DNA of 23,683 nucleotides, taken from NCBI GenBank assembly GCA_031267995.1, contig JAIRXZ010000099.1, forward strand, positions 1-23,683, in the 5' to 3' direction. This document shows positions 1-7,820 of this stretch, one piece after another (within the stretch, counting starts at the first letter, position 1; each line of letters opens with the position of its first letter). Origin of the DNA: Odoribacteraceae bacterium (lineage in GTDB: Bacteria; Bacteroidota; Bacteroidia; Bacteroidales; Marinifilaceae). A model generated the notes under the pieces. The model worked only from the letters and a program-made list of their open reading frames with translations. It had not been told where the DNA came from and did not search any database. The translations under genes were made by a program, and so were the position numbers.

Positions 1-231
1 TAACTTTCATCACACACGTGATAACATCCGTCACACACGTGATAACATCCGTCACACACGTGATAACATCCGTCACACACGTGATAACATCCGTCACACA
101 CGTGATAACTTTCATCACGCGCGTGACGGCGGGAATAACGTCTGTGACGGCCGCGATAACGTCTGTGACGGTCGCGATAACGTCTGTGACGGCGGGAATA
201 ACATCTGTGACGGCGGGCATAACGTCCGTGA
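1..231. repeat. 21-bp tandem repeat array (about 11 units)
   Basis: Eleven consecutive 21-bp units begin at 1, 22, 43, 64, 85, 106, 127, 148, 169, 190 and 211. The shared core is ATAACRTCYGTSAC. Units 2-5 are identical copies built on ATCCGTCACACACGTGATAA. From about 120 the variable half changes to a GACGGCGGGA type, so there are two subfamilies. The junction unit carries the perfect 12-bp palindrome TCACGCGCGTGA (115-126). The array lies past the 3' end of the minus-strand trmB-mnmA gene and probably continues beyond the window edge. Because 21 is a multiple of 3, it stays open in frame as a seven-residue repeat (MITSVTH type). I regard that as a by-product and not a gene, because no unique sequence or convincing ribosome binding site goes with it. 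Confidence 0.9.
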
Positions 232-294
232 CGGTGGCGCTACCCGACGCGCCAAGCCCGTTAAAAACAATTGGAAAGTAAAAACCGGGGAAAA

Positions 295-2130
295 CTACGC
301 GATCACCCCGCCGCCGAGCACGTCATCCCCCTCGTAGAAGACGGCGCTCTGTCCCGGCGTGATGGCATCCATCGACTCGCGAAACCGGACGAGAAGCGAA
401 TCCCCCTCCGGGTGCAGCGTGGCGGCAGCGCCGGCATTGCGATAGCGAATCTTCACCGTCACCTCGTGCCCGTCGGGGACATCGGCGCGCTTGACGAGGT
501 GAAACGGCCGCGCGCGGAACTCCTTCCCCTGCAGCTCCTCCCGCGTGCCCAGCACCACCTCGTTGCGCTCCGGGCGGATGGCCGTCACGAACGCGGGGCG
601 ACCAAGGGCGATCCCCAGCCGCTTGCGCTGACCGATGGTGTAGCGGGGAAACCCCTGGTGGCGACCAAGTCGGTTGCCGGCGCCGTCGACAAACCAACCG
701 GGAGCGAACCGCTCGGCAAACCCCTCCACGTTATCGGCGAGGAAAGCGCGATAATCGTCGCCGGGGATAAAACAAATCTCCTGGCTCTCGCCCTTCCGCG
801 ACAGCTGCTCGAACCCTCGCTCGCGGGCAATCTCGCGGACGGCCGCCTTCGTCAAATCGCCCAGCGGGAAGAGCGTGCGGGCGAGATTCTCGCCGGTGAG
901 CGGCCACAGGAAATAGGTCTGATCCTTCGTCCTGTCCGCGCCGGCACGGAGGAAATATCGCCCCCCCTCGCGGGCAACGCGGGCATAGTGGCCGGTGGCG
1001 ATATAATCGCAATGCAGCTCGTCGGCCATCTCCAGGAGCTTCCCCCACTTGACGCGGGCGTTGCACGTGACGCACGGGTTGGGCGTGCGACCGGCGAGGT
1101 AATTGTCGACGAACTCGCGGATCACGTTCTCGCGGAAAAAGGCGCGGGCGTCCAGGATGTGGTGCTCGAAACCGAGGCGGGTGGCCATCTCCCTGGCCTC
1201 GAAGATGGCGTTGACACTGCAGCAGCCCGTCTCCTTCTCCATGCAGGCGCGGGAAATTTGGTCGTAAACGCGATAGGTGACGCCGCGGAGGTCGTACCCC
1301 TGCTCCTTCAGGAGGATGGCGGCGACGGAGCTATCTACCCCCCCGCTCATGGCCACCAGCACGCGGCGACGGGCGGGCGGGGGCGTCATGAAGCGCGCCT
1401 CGCTGTGGTAATCGTCGCGTTCCGGCTCCTCCGGCGGCTCGCGCAGTTCGCCGGGGGCGTCGATGGAGAAGCGGAGGTACTTGATGCTCTTGCCGCGAGC
1501 TATCCACTGCCGCTCGTAAAACGTCTGGACGCGGCGGAGGATGCCGGCGTGGAGGTCGTTCCCGCCCGCGGCGTGCAGGTCGTCGATCTCCGCGGCGAGG
1601 GGGAGGCCGTTCACCTCCACCACCGAGCGGGTGTAGCGATAGAGAAAAGGGCTGTCCGTCTTCAGGTGAATAGCCCCGCCGGGGGCGAGAAACGCGCGGT
1701 AGAGGGAGAGGAAGCGGCTGCCGGTAAGCCTTTTCCTCGCCTTCGACATCTGCGGGTCGGGGAAGGTGATCCATATCTCGTCCACCTCTCCCGGCGCGAA
1801 GAGGGAGGCCAGCAGCTCGGCGCGGACGCGGAGGAAAGCGACGTTCCCCAGCCCCCGGCGGATGGCTTCCGTGGCGCCGCTCCACAGGCGCGCTCCCTTG
1901 ACGTCGAGGCCGATGAAGTTCTTCCCCGGAAACTCCGCCGCCAGCGCCACGGCGTACTCCCCCTTCCCGCATCCCACCTCCAGCACGACGGGGGCGTCGT
2001 TGCCGAACACGCGGGCGCGCCACTGCCCCTTCAACGGGTGATCGACGCCGAAAAGCTCCCGGTGCGCCGGCTGGAAGACGTTGGGCAATTGCTCCATGTC
2101 GGCGAACTTCGCCAATTTATTCCTCCCCAT
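295..2130 (-). CDS. TrmB-MnmA fusion: tRNA m7G46 methyltransferase + tRNA-specific 2-thiouridylase
   Basis: One uninterrupted 611-residue frame covers two complete tRNA-modifying enzymes. Residues 1-245 are TrmB, which transfers methyl from SAM to N7 of G46. They start with MGRNKLAKFADM, typical of Bacteroidales TrmB, and carry the SAM motif EVGCGKGEY (51-59), FPDPQMSKARKR (123-134) and a terminal KYLRF. Residues 248-611 are MnmA, which 2-thiolates U34 of Lys, Glu and Gln tRNAs. They show the PP-loop SGGVDSS (262-268), NPCVTCN with catalytic C353, and EICFIPG with C453. The linker (about 224-247) is charged and proline-rich. An in-frame Met at residue 248 exactly precedes MnmA, so a separate MnmA could also be made by internal initiation. 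The start overlaps the end of the GldH-like gene by 14 bp, which suggests co-transcription and perhaps coupling. Both activities are recognised from family motifs; the joint function is inferred. Confidence 0.9.
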   Translation of the reverse strand: MGRNKLAKFADMEQLPNVFQPAHRELFGVDHPLKGQWRARVFGNDAPVVLEVGCGKGEYAVALAAEFPGKNFIGLDVKGARLWSGATEAIRRGLGNVAFLRVRAELLASLFAPGEVDEIWITFPDPQMSKARKRLTGSRFLSLYRAFLAPGGAIHLKTDSPFLYRYTRSVVEVNGLPLAAEIDDLHAAGGNDLHAGILRRVQTFYERQWIARGKSIKYLRFSIDAPGELREPPEEPERDDYHSEARFMTPPPARRRVLVAMSGGVDSSVAAILLKEQGYDLRGVTYRVYDQISRACMEKETGCCSVNAIFEAREMATRLGFEHHILDARAFFRENVIREFVDNYLAGRTPNPCVTCNARVKWGKLLEMADELHCDYIATGHYARVAREGGRYFLRAGADRTKDQTYFLWPLTGENLARTLFPLGDLTKAAVREIARERGFEQLSRKGESQEICFIPGDDYRAFLADNVEGFAERFAPGWFVDGAGNRLGRHQGFPRYTIGQRKRLGIALGRPAFVTAIRPERNEVVLGTREELQGKEFRARPFHLVKRADVPDGHEVTVKIRYRNAGAAATLHPEGDSLLVRFRESMDAITPGQSAVFYEGDDVLGGGVIA

Positions 2131-2581
2131 AGACGTGTAAACCGATGTCCTTGATTCCTTTTAGCTCCTCGTTTTTCATCCGGTGGCTGACCTCCACGCG
2201 GAGTACCCCGGCTGAATCCACGGCGAGAGGCTCCCCCGCCGTTGTTTTCAGCGTTCGGAGGAAGGCGCCGTCGCCCGTCCAGCGGCCGAGGGAGTCGGAG
2301 AGGAGAAACTCCGCCCGCCGCTCCGCCAGCGTCACCCCGCCGCGCGAAAGGGTGAGGAGACACGCGATGTTCGCCTGCTCGACGCCCGGCGTGTGGCGCA
2401 CGTACAACATGAAGGTGTAGAGACCGGGGCGAGGTATATCCACGTCAAAGGCGACGACGCGATCCCGCTCCCACCGCTCGCCGGGCAGCGACCGGAAGTT
2501 CTCGTAGTCCACCCCCGCGCAACCGGTCAGGCAAGCAACGACGATCGCCAGCCATCCCCGGCGACGGCTCGTCCCCGTCAC
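2117..2581 (-). CDS. GldH-like lipoprotein
   Basis: A 154-residue predicted outer-membrane lipoprotein. It has an N-terminal signal (RRRGWLAIVVAC) and a lipobox LTGC with the lipidated Cys at residue 21. The body matches the GldH family pattern: RWERDRVVAFDVDIP, then LYVRH, then GRWTGDGA, and near the end MKNEELKGIKDIGLHVYGEE. GldH was named for gliding motility in Flavobacterium, but homologues are common in non-gliding Bacteroidales where the role is not settled. The start is GTG at 2581-2579, overlapping the TGA of the upstream dipeptidase gene (GTGA, 4 bp), and the stop lies inside the start of trmB-mnmA. This tight packing makes it the middle gene of a three-gene unit. No ATG gives a complete signal peptide, so the GTG start is preferred. 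Confidence 0.75.
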   Translation of the reverse strand: MTGTSRRRGWLAIVVACLTGCAGVDYENFRSLPGERWERDRVVAFDVDIPRPGLYTFMLYVRHTPGVEQANIACLLTLSRGGVTLAERRAEFLLSDSLGRWTGDGAFLRTLKTTAGEPLAVDSAGVLRVEVSHRMKNEELKGIKDIGLHVYGEE

Positions 2582-4362
2582 GCGTCCGCCCCTCCCTGCA
2601 CGCGCTCCATCAGCCGCAGGAGGTTTCCCCCCCAGAGCTTCTCCAGGTCGGCGGGCGAGTGTCCGCGGCGGAGCAGCTCCACGGTGATGTTGATTAACTC
2701 GTTGACGGCGCGGCAACCGGGGAGCATCGTCCCCTCGTCGCCGTCGAAGTCGGAGCCGATGCCGACGTGGTCGATGCCGACGATCTTCACGACATGCTCG
2801 ACGTGCTCGACGGCCTCCATCACGGTGGCGTTGGCGCCGATGAAGTGCTTGTAAAGGCACACCTGCACCACTCCTCCCTTGTCGGCGATGGCCTTCAGCT
2901 GGCTGTCGGAGAGGTTCCGCGGGTGGTCGTGCAGGGCGCGGGCAGAGGAGTGGGAGGCGATCACCGGGCGACTGCTCACTGCGAGGACGTCCCGCAAGCT
3001 CTCCGGGCTGACGTGCGAGACATCCACGATGATGCCCTGGCGATTCATCTCCCGCACCACCTGCCGCCCGAAGTGGCTCAAGCCACCGTGCCGCTCGCCG
3101 GTGGACGCGGCGTTGTCCCGCGCGGGGTCGCAGATGTCGTTCACGCCGTTGTGACAAAGGGTGATGTAGGCGACCCCCATCGCCTTGAAGCGGGCAATGT
3201 TGCCGAGATCCTTCCCGATGGCGTAGCCGTTTTCGATGGCGAGGAAGACGGCGCGCTTGCCGGCTCGCTCGAGGCGGTGCAGGTCGGCCGAGGTACGCGC
3301 TATCCCGGCCTCGTCCCCCCGCGCCTCCACGAGGCTGACCACCTGCCGGAGTATCTCCCCCGCCTCCCGCGCCGCCTCCCGCGAAGGCTCCTCCTCCCGG
3401 CTCCCCTGCGGGAGGTAGGCCACCATGAAGACGGCGTCCACCAGCCCCTCGCGCATCTTGGGAAGGTCTACCTTCACCGAGGCATCGTGCCGGGCGCCGA
3501 GGTCGAAGCCGTCGACGAACTTCATCGGCGTGTCGCAGTGCGAATCCACCACCGGGGCGGCCAGGTGCACCTCTTTCGCCTGTTTAAAGAGCCTTGCCTC
3601 GTCCACGAAATGGCGGAAGAGGCGCTCCATCGTCTCGTCCTGGAGGGGCACCATCCGCTCCGGGTGCCACTGCACGCCAAAGACGCGGTAGCAGGGCGTC
3701 GCCTCGATCGCCTCGATCACCCCGTCGGGCGCCGTCGCGGAGACGGTAAAGCCCGGCGCCACCTCCCGCACCGCCTGGTGATGGTACGAGTTGACGCTGA
3801 CCGCGTCGCGCCCCAGCACGGAGAATAGACGCGACCCCTCGCGCACCGCGATCGTGTGCGAGGCGTGACCGGCCGTGGAGAGTTGCCCGTGCTTCAACGG
3901 CTTTCCCGGCAGTTGCGCGGGGATATCCTGGTAGTTCTTCCCCCCGAAGGCGATATTGATCAGCTGCATCCCGCGGCAGATCCCGAATATCGGCACCTGC
4001 CGGTCGGCCGCCAGGCGCGTCAGCAGCAGGTCGTATCGATCGCGGGCGTCGTCCACCTCGCCCAATTCGGGAATCGGCTCCTCGCCGTTGTACAGTGGAT
4101 TGATATCGTCGCCCCCGGTAAGCATCAGCCCGTCCAGGCGCGCGACGATCTCCTCCAGCGCCGCCGCGTCCGCGTGCACGGGGATCACCAGCGGGGCGCC
4201 GCCGGCCAGCAACACCGATCGCACGTAGTTGTCCGCCACGCGCGACCCACCATCCTTGTAGTGCGCCGAGATGCCCACGAGCGGACGCGACGACCCCGCG
4301 ACGCGCCCGTCAACGGCCTCCTGCCACCGGGACAGGTCGGCCGGGAAAACAAAATCATTCAT
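2578..4362 (-). CDS. Two-domain hydrolase: class I GATase-like peptidase C26 + membrane dipeptidase (M19)
   Basis: A 594-residue protein with two hydrolase domains. Residues 27-255 resemble gamma-glutamyl-GABA hydrolases of the PuuD/peptidase C26 type. They show the nucleophile elbow GICRGMQ (C129), VNSYHHQAV near 190-198, and the end of the triad in QWHPE (H233, E235). Residues 265-590 are a peptidase M19 (renal dipeptidase-like) zinc enzyme: VVDSHCDTP (H275, D277), FLAIENGY (E377), a His in DVSH (H450), ASHSS (H471) and GIGSDFDG (D538). The likely substrates are gamma-glutamyl compounds and dipeptides, perhaps processed one after the other; this is inferred from the families. No signal peptide is evident at the chosen ATG, so it should be cytoplasmic. 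The frame stays open upstream to 4725, but that part overlaps metG in antisense, so ATG 4362 is preferred. It is the first gene of the minus-strand unit. Confidence 0.88.
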   Translation of the reverse strand: MNDFVFPADLSRWQEAVDGRVAGSSRPLVGISAHYKDGGSRVADNYVRSVLLAGGAPLVIPVHADAAALEEIVARLDGLMLTGGDDINPLYNGEEPIPELGEVDDARDRYDLLLTRLAADRQVPIFGICRGMQLINIAFGGKNYQDIPAQLPGKPLKHGQLSTAGHASHTIAVREGSRLFSVLGRDAVSVNSYHHQAVREVAPGFTVSATAPDGVIEAIEATPCYRVFGVQWHPERMVPLQDETMERLFRHFVDEARLFKQAKEVHLAAPVVDSHCDTPMKFVDGFDLGARHDASVKVDLPKMREGLVDAVFMVAYLPQGSREEEPSREAAREAGEILRQVVSLVEARGDEAGIARTSADLHRLERAGKRAVFLAIENGYAIGKDLGNIARFKAMGVAYITLCHNGVNDICDPARDNAASTGERHGGLSHFGRQVVREMNRQGIIVDVSHVSPESLRDVLAVSSRPVIASHSSARALHDHPRNLSDSQLKAIADKGGVVQVCLYKHFIGANATVMEAVEHVEHVVKIVGIDHVGIGSDFDGDEGTMLPGCRAVNELINITVELLRRGHSPADLEKLWGGNLLRLMERVQGGADA

Positions 4363-4436
4363 AAGGTAAACGAGTAATAATAAGGTAAACTTCTTCACGC
4401 GTGTTGATGTAAAAACGTGGCTCCTGGTTCCGCGTA

Positions 4437-4468
4437 CGAAGGTAAGCCGAAAAAGCCTATATTTGCAA
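4437..4468 (-). promoter_or_regulatory. Possible promoter of the dipeptidase/gldH/trmB-mnmA unit
   Basis: On the minus strand there is TTG (complement of 4466-4468), then 21 bp, then TACCTTCG (complement of 4437-4444), one mismatch from the Bacteroidota -7 box TAnnTTTG. The spacing suits the -33/-7 layout. It would give a leader of about 65 nt before ATG 4362. It overlaps the candidate metG promoter on the other strand, so the two could interfere with each other. Confidence 0.3.
4458..4465 (+). promoter_or_regulatory. -7 box upstream of metG
   Basis: TATATTTG is an exact match to the Bacteroidota -7 consensus TAnnTTTG and lies 26 bp before the metG ATG. I see no good TTG at the expected -33 position, so only the -7 element is claimed. 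Confidence 0.45.
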
Positions 4469-4491
4469 CTCATTTCAAGATTAATTATAAC

Positions 4492-6534
4492 ATGAAGCAA
4501 TTCAAGCGAACACTCGTCACCGCGGCCCTCCCCTACGCCAACGGGCCGGTGCATATCGGACACCTCGCGGGGGTGTACATCCCGGCGGATATTTACGCGC
4601 GATACCTGCGCCTGAGGGGGAAAGAGGTGATTTTCGTCGGGGGATCGGACGAGCACGGCGTGCCCATCACGCTGAAGGCACGGAAGGAGGGCGTCACCCC
4701 GCGCGACATCGTCAACCGCTACCACGAGATGATCAAAAAGTCACTCGCCGACCTCGGCATATCCTTCGACATATACTCCCGCACCAGCTCGGAGACGCAC
4801 CGCGAAACCTCCTCCGCCTTCTTCAAGAAGCTGCACGACGAGGGGAAGTTCGTCCAACGATCCACCATGCAGTTCTACGACGAACAGGCAGGCCAATTCC
4901 TCGCCGACCGCTACATCACCGGCACCTGCCCCCGCTGCGGCAACCCGCGCGCTTACGGCGACCAGTGCGAGGCGTGCGGCACCAGTCTCAACGCCACGGA
5001 TCTCATTAACCCCGTCTCCGCCATCACGGGCAACGCCCCCGGCCTCAAGGAGACCACGCACTGGTACCTCCCCCTGGACGAGTACGAACCGTGGCTCAGG
5101 CAATGGATCCTGGAGGAGCATACCGAGTGGCGACCCACCGTCTACGGGCAATGCAAGTCCTGGCTCGACACCGGCCTGCAAGCCCGCGCCGTCACCCGCG
5201 ACCTCGAATGGGGCGTACCCGTCCCCGTGGAAGGAGCTGAAGGCAAGGTGCTATACGTCTGGTTCGACGCCCCCATCGGCTACATCTCCGCCACCAAGGA
5301 GCTAACCCCCGCGTGGGAGACCTACTGGAAAGACCCCTCCACGCGCCTCGTCCACTTCATCGGCAAGGACAACATCGTATTCCACTGCATCATATTCCCC
5401 GCCATGCTCAAGGCCGAGGGGTCGTACATCCTCCCGGACAACGTCCCCGCCAACGAGTTCCTCAACCTCGAAGGGGAGAAAATCTCCACCACCCGCGACT
5501 GGGCGGTATGGCTGCACGAGTACCTCGTCGACTTCAAGGACAAGCAGGACGTCCTCCGCTACGTCCTCGCCGCCACCGCCCCCGAAACCAAGGACAATGA
5601 CTTCACGTGGAAGGATTTCCAGGCACGCAACAACAACGAACTCGTGGCCGCGTACGGCAACTTCGTCAACCGGGCACTCGTCCTCACCCGCAAGTACTTC
5701 GACAACCGCGTCCCCGCCCGCGGCGAACTCGCGCCCCGCGACACCGAACTGCTCGACGCCATCCCCCGCCTCGCCGGGCAAGTCGGCAAGAGCATCGAAG
5801 GCTTCCACTTCCGCGAGGCCGTCGGCATCGCCATGAACCTGGCGCGCCTGGGAAACAAGTACCTGCAGGATACCGAACCCTGGAAAATCTTCGCCACCGA
5901 CCCCGCCCGCGTGGCCACCGTCCTCAACGTCTGCCTCCAGGTGACGGCCAACCTCGCCACGCTGATGGAGCCGTTCATGCCCTTCTCCTCCGACCGCCTG
6001 CGGGGATTCATGAACATCACCCCCGTGCCCTGGAACAGCATGGGCGACAACGTCGTCGACCCCGGACACCTCCTGGGCGCCTCCGGCCTCCTCTTCGAGA
6101 AGATAGAGGACGACGCCATCCGCGCGCAAGTCGATCGCCTGGAGGATAAAAAGAGACGGAACGCCGCCGGACAACCCGCCACCGCGCCCGAAGCGGCTGA
6201 ACCCAAGCCGTTAGTCCCCTACCCCCACTTCGCCGCCCTGGACATCCGCGTCGGCACGATCATCGCCGCCGAGAAGGTCGCCAAAACCGACAAGTTGCTG
6301 AAGCTAACCGTAGACCTCGGCACGGAGACCCGCGTGATCGTCTCCGGCATCGCCGCCCACTACACCCCCGCGGAGATCGTCGGGCGACGGGTGAGCGTCC
6401 TGCTTAACCTGGAGCCGCGAACCCTCAAGGGTATCGAGTCGCGCGGGATGATCCTCACTGCCGAGGGCGCCGATGGCACGCTCGCCCTCGTCGCTCCCGA
6501 ACGGCCGCTGCCGCCCGGCGCCGTGGTCTGCTGA
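4492..6534 (+). CDS. metG: Methionyl-tRNA synthetase
   Basis: A 680-residue class I aminoacyl-tRNA synthetase that charges tRNA(Met) with methionine for initiation and elongation in the cytoplasm. The catalytic domain has ALPYANGPVHIGHLAG (HIGH at 21-24), a zinc-knuckle insertion CPRCGNPRAYGDQCEACG with cysteines at about 146, 149, 159 and 162, and the KMSKS-equivalent loop EGEKISTTR (328-336). An alpha-helical anticodon-binding domain follows. The C-terminal region from about 577 is an EMAP/Trbp111-type OB fold (FAALDIRVGTIIAAEKV) used for tRNA binding and dimerisation. Length and architecture are normal for long-form bacterial MetRS. ATG 4492 is chosen because homology begins there; the upstream in-frame ATG at 4417 would add residues encoded across the promoter box. 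Its codons are strongly C-ending, unlike the downstream TonB gene. It stands alone, with a strong hairpin after it. Confidence 0.97.
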   Translation: MKQFKRTLVTAALPYANGPVHIGHLAGVYIPADIYARYLRLRGKEVIFVGGSDEHGVPITLKARKEGVTPRDIVNRYHEMIKKSLADLGISFDIYSRTSSETHRETSSAFFKKLHDEGKFVQRSTMQFYDEQAGQFLADRYITGTCPRCGNPRAYGDQCEACGTSLNATDLINPVSAITGNAPGLKETTHWYLPLDEYEPWLRQWILEEHTEWRPTVYGQCKSWLDTGLQARAVTRDLEWGVPVPVEGAEGKVLYVWFDAPIGYISATKELTPAWETYWKDPSTRLVHFIGKDNIVFHCIIFPAMLKAEGSYILPDNVPANEFLNLEGEKISTTRDWAVWLHEYLVDFKDKQDVLRYVLAATAPETKDNDFTWKDFQARNNNELVAAYGNFVNRALVLTRKYFDNRVPARGELAPRDTELLDAIPRLAGQVGKSIEGFHFREAVGIAMNLARLGNKYLQDTEPWKIFATDPARVATVLNVCLQVTANLATLMEPFMPFSSDRLRGFMNITPVPWNSMGDNVVDPGHLLGASGLLFEKIEDDAIRAQVDRLEDKKRRNAAGQPATAPEAAEPKPLVPYPHFAALDIRVGTIIAAEKVAKTDKLLKLTVDLGTETRVIVSGIAAHYTPAEIVGRRVSVLLNLEPRTLKGIESRGMILTAEGADGTLALVAPERPLPPGAVVC

Positions 6535-6560
6535 ACGCGAGAGTAAACGCCGAACACGCG

Positions 6561-6598
6561 ACGCGCGCGATCCTTACCGGGTCGCGCGCGTTTCGTTT
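6561..6598 (+). terminator. Terminator hairpin after metG
   Basis: ACGCGCGCGA (6561-6570) pairs perfectly with TCGCGCGCGT (6582-6591). The stem extends inward through a T-G wobble and two C-G pairs, leaving a 5-nt loop (6574-6578). A T-rich stretch, TTTCGTTT, follows. It lies 27 bp after the metG stop codon and fits a Rho-independent terminator. Confidence 0.65.
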
Positions 6599-6600
6599 GA

Positions 6601-6771
6601 ACCTTCCACCGGGCGGTGGAAGGTGCTTCTATCGGGCGGTGAAAGGCGCTTATATCGGGCGGTGAAAGGCGCTTATACCGGGCGGTGAAAGGCGCTTATA
6701 CCGGGCGGTGAAAGGCGCTTATATCGGGCGGTATAAGCCGCTTATATCGGGCGGTATAAGATGCCTTCACA
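6601..6771. repeat. 23-bp tandem array with hairpin cores (7 units)
   Basis: Seven units have the common core CGGGCGGT starting at 6610, 6633, 6656, 6679, 6702, 6725 and 6748, exactly 23 bp apart. Around the GGGC centre, the first unit forms a perfect hairpin: arm ACCTTCCACC (6601-6610) with GGTGGAAGGT (6615-6624). The last two units form a different hairpin: arm CTTATATC with GGTATAAG (6718-6737 and 6741-6760). The middle units combine a CTTATA-type left arm with a GGTGAAAG right arm and pair poorly. The array fills most of the gap between the metG terminator and the TonB gene. I see no gene in it. The rest of the gap (6772-6922) shows no clear promoter. Confidence 0.92.
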
Positions 6772-6922
6772 ACCCACGCCATTGACATGCAGCGAGATAC
6801 CGTTACCCCGTCGTCGGCGTCAATAAAACCGTCAACCGGGAAAAAAAATCGCCTCCCGTTGTGGAAAACGCGGGGGTGCCGCATCCATGTAGACAAATTA
6901 TAACACTAAAAACTGAAACATC

Positions 6923-7741
6923 ATGGTACGGGACATCACGATTACACGGGCTGACTGGCTGGAGCTGGTCTTCGAGGGAAAAAACAAGGCGTACGGGGCG
7001 TACGTGCTCCGCGAGGAATCCGGGCGGCGGCACCTGCTCGCGTACCTGGGGGTGGTGGCGTTCACGCTGGCGCTGCTGGCCGCGCCCGACGTGGCGGGGT
7101 TCTTCGCCCCGGCAACGGCGGAGAAGGCGACGACGACGGGGGAGGTGAGGGTCGTCGACCTGTCGCTGCCGGAGGAGAACAAGGTGATCGTGGCGCAACC
7201 GCTGCCGGTGCCGAAGTTGAAGACGACGATCAAGTATACCGTCCTCCTCGTTGCCAAGGACGAGGAAGTGCCGGACGATCAGGAGTTACGCACGCAGGAC
7301 GACCTGAACCGGCTGACAGCGGCCATCTCCGTGGCGGACGTGGTGGGGAACGACGAGACGGGGGAGGATATCGCCGACCTGGTCGGTCACCAGGCCGTGA
7401 TTGGCATGGCGGACACGGTCTATTTCAGCGGCATCGTGGAGCAGCAGCCGGAGTTCGTGGGTGGTGCGCGTGCGATGAGGAGCTGGATCGGGCGGCAGCT
7501 GCGGTACCCGTCGCTGGCCGAGGAAAACGGGGTGCAGGGGGTGGTGATCGTGCAGTTCGTGGTGGGGAGCAACGGGGCGATCCGGGACGTGACCGTGGCG
7601 CGGTCGGCGGATCCCTCGCTGGACGCGGAGGCGGTGCGCATGGTGGGGCGGATGCCGGCGTGGATACCGGGGAGGCAGGGGGGCGTGCCGGTGCCGGTGC
7701 GGTTTTCGATGCCGGTGACTTTCCGGCTGCAGGAGCGATAG
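6923..7741 (+). CDS. TonB-family energy transducer
   Basis: A 272-residue TonB-type protein, which links the proton-motive force (through ExbB/ExbD) to TonB-dependent outer-membrane receptors. The N-terminus WLELVFEGKNKAYGAYVLR is the signature of Bacteroidota TonB proteins, followed by one membrane segment at about 38-54. A periplasmic spacer follows, with only a short proline stretch (PLPVPK) in place of the usual long proline-rich region. The TonB C-terminal domain is at about 178-270: PEFVGGARAMRSWIGRQLRYP, then GVQGVVIVQFVV, and PVPVRFSMPVTFRL. No exbB or exbD is next to it. It appears monocistronic, between a repeat array and two hairpins. Codon third positions are mostly G. The exact paralogue cannot be told, so no gene symbol is given. 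Confidence 0.9.
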   Translation: MVRDITITRADWLELVFEGKNKAYGAYVLREESGRRHLLAYLGVVAFTLALLAAPDVAGFFAPATAEKATTTGEVRVVDLSLPEENKVIVAQPLPVPKLKTTIKYTVLLVAKDEEVPDDQELRTQDDLNRLTAAISVADVVGNDETGEDIADLVGHQAVIGMADTVYFSGIVEQQPEFVGGARAMRSWIGRQLRYPSLAEENGVQGVVIVQFVVGSNGAIRDVTVARSADPSLDAEAVRMVGRMPAWIPGRQGGVPVPVRFSMPVTFRLQER

Positions 7742-7759
7742 GGGGAGGGTCGCTCCCCC
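7741..7759 (+). terminator. Hairpin at the tonB stop codon
   Basis: GGGGGAG (7741-7747) pairs with CTCCCCC (7753-7759) around a 5-nt loop and begins at the last base of the TAG stop. It lacks a T tract, so it may act with the next hairpin or stabilise the mRNA 3' end. Confidence 0.4.
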
Positions 7760-7767
7760 GTCGCGGG

Positions 7768-7791
7768 GCGCGTGAATAATTTTTCACGCGC
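7768..7791. terminator. Terminator hairpin between tonB and the sigma-54 activator gene
   Basis: GCGCGTGAA (7768-7776) pairs perfectly with TTCACGCGC (7783-7791) around the loop TAATTT. The 9-bp stem has a T-rich side and could work in either direction. It lies between the tonB stop and the next promoter box. Confidence 0.5.
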
Positions 7792-7820
7792 TGTTGCATG
7801 TTATTTTGTCAGCAAACTGC

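Noticed and set aside
1..231. CRISPR array
   Set aside because: Units are contiguous 21-bp copies without unique spacers, and no cas genes are in the window.
18..281. Open frame of 87 codons with heptad repeat MITSVTH
   Set aside because: It is the translation of the 21-bp tandem array, has no unique part or ribosome binding site, and extends only as far as the repeat keeps the frame open.
271..2154. 627-codon frame antisense to trmB-mnmA
   Set aside because: High GC and codon pattern open the opposite strand; the minus-strand frame carries all family motifs and this one carries none.
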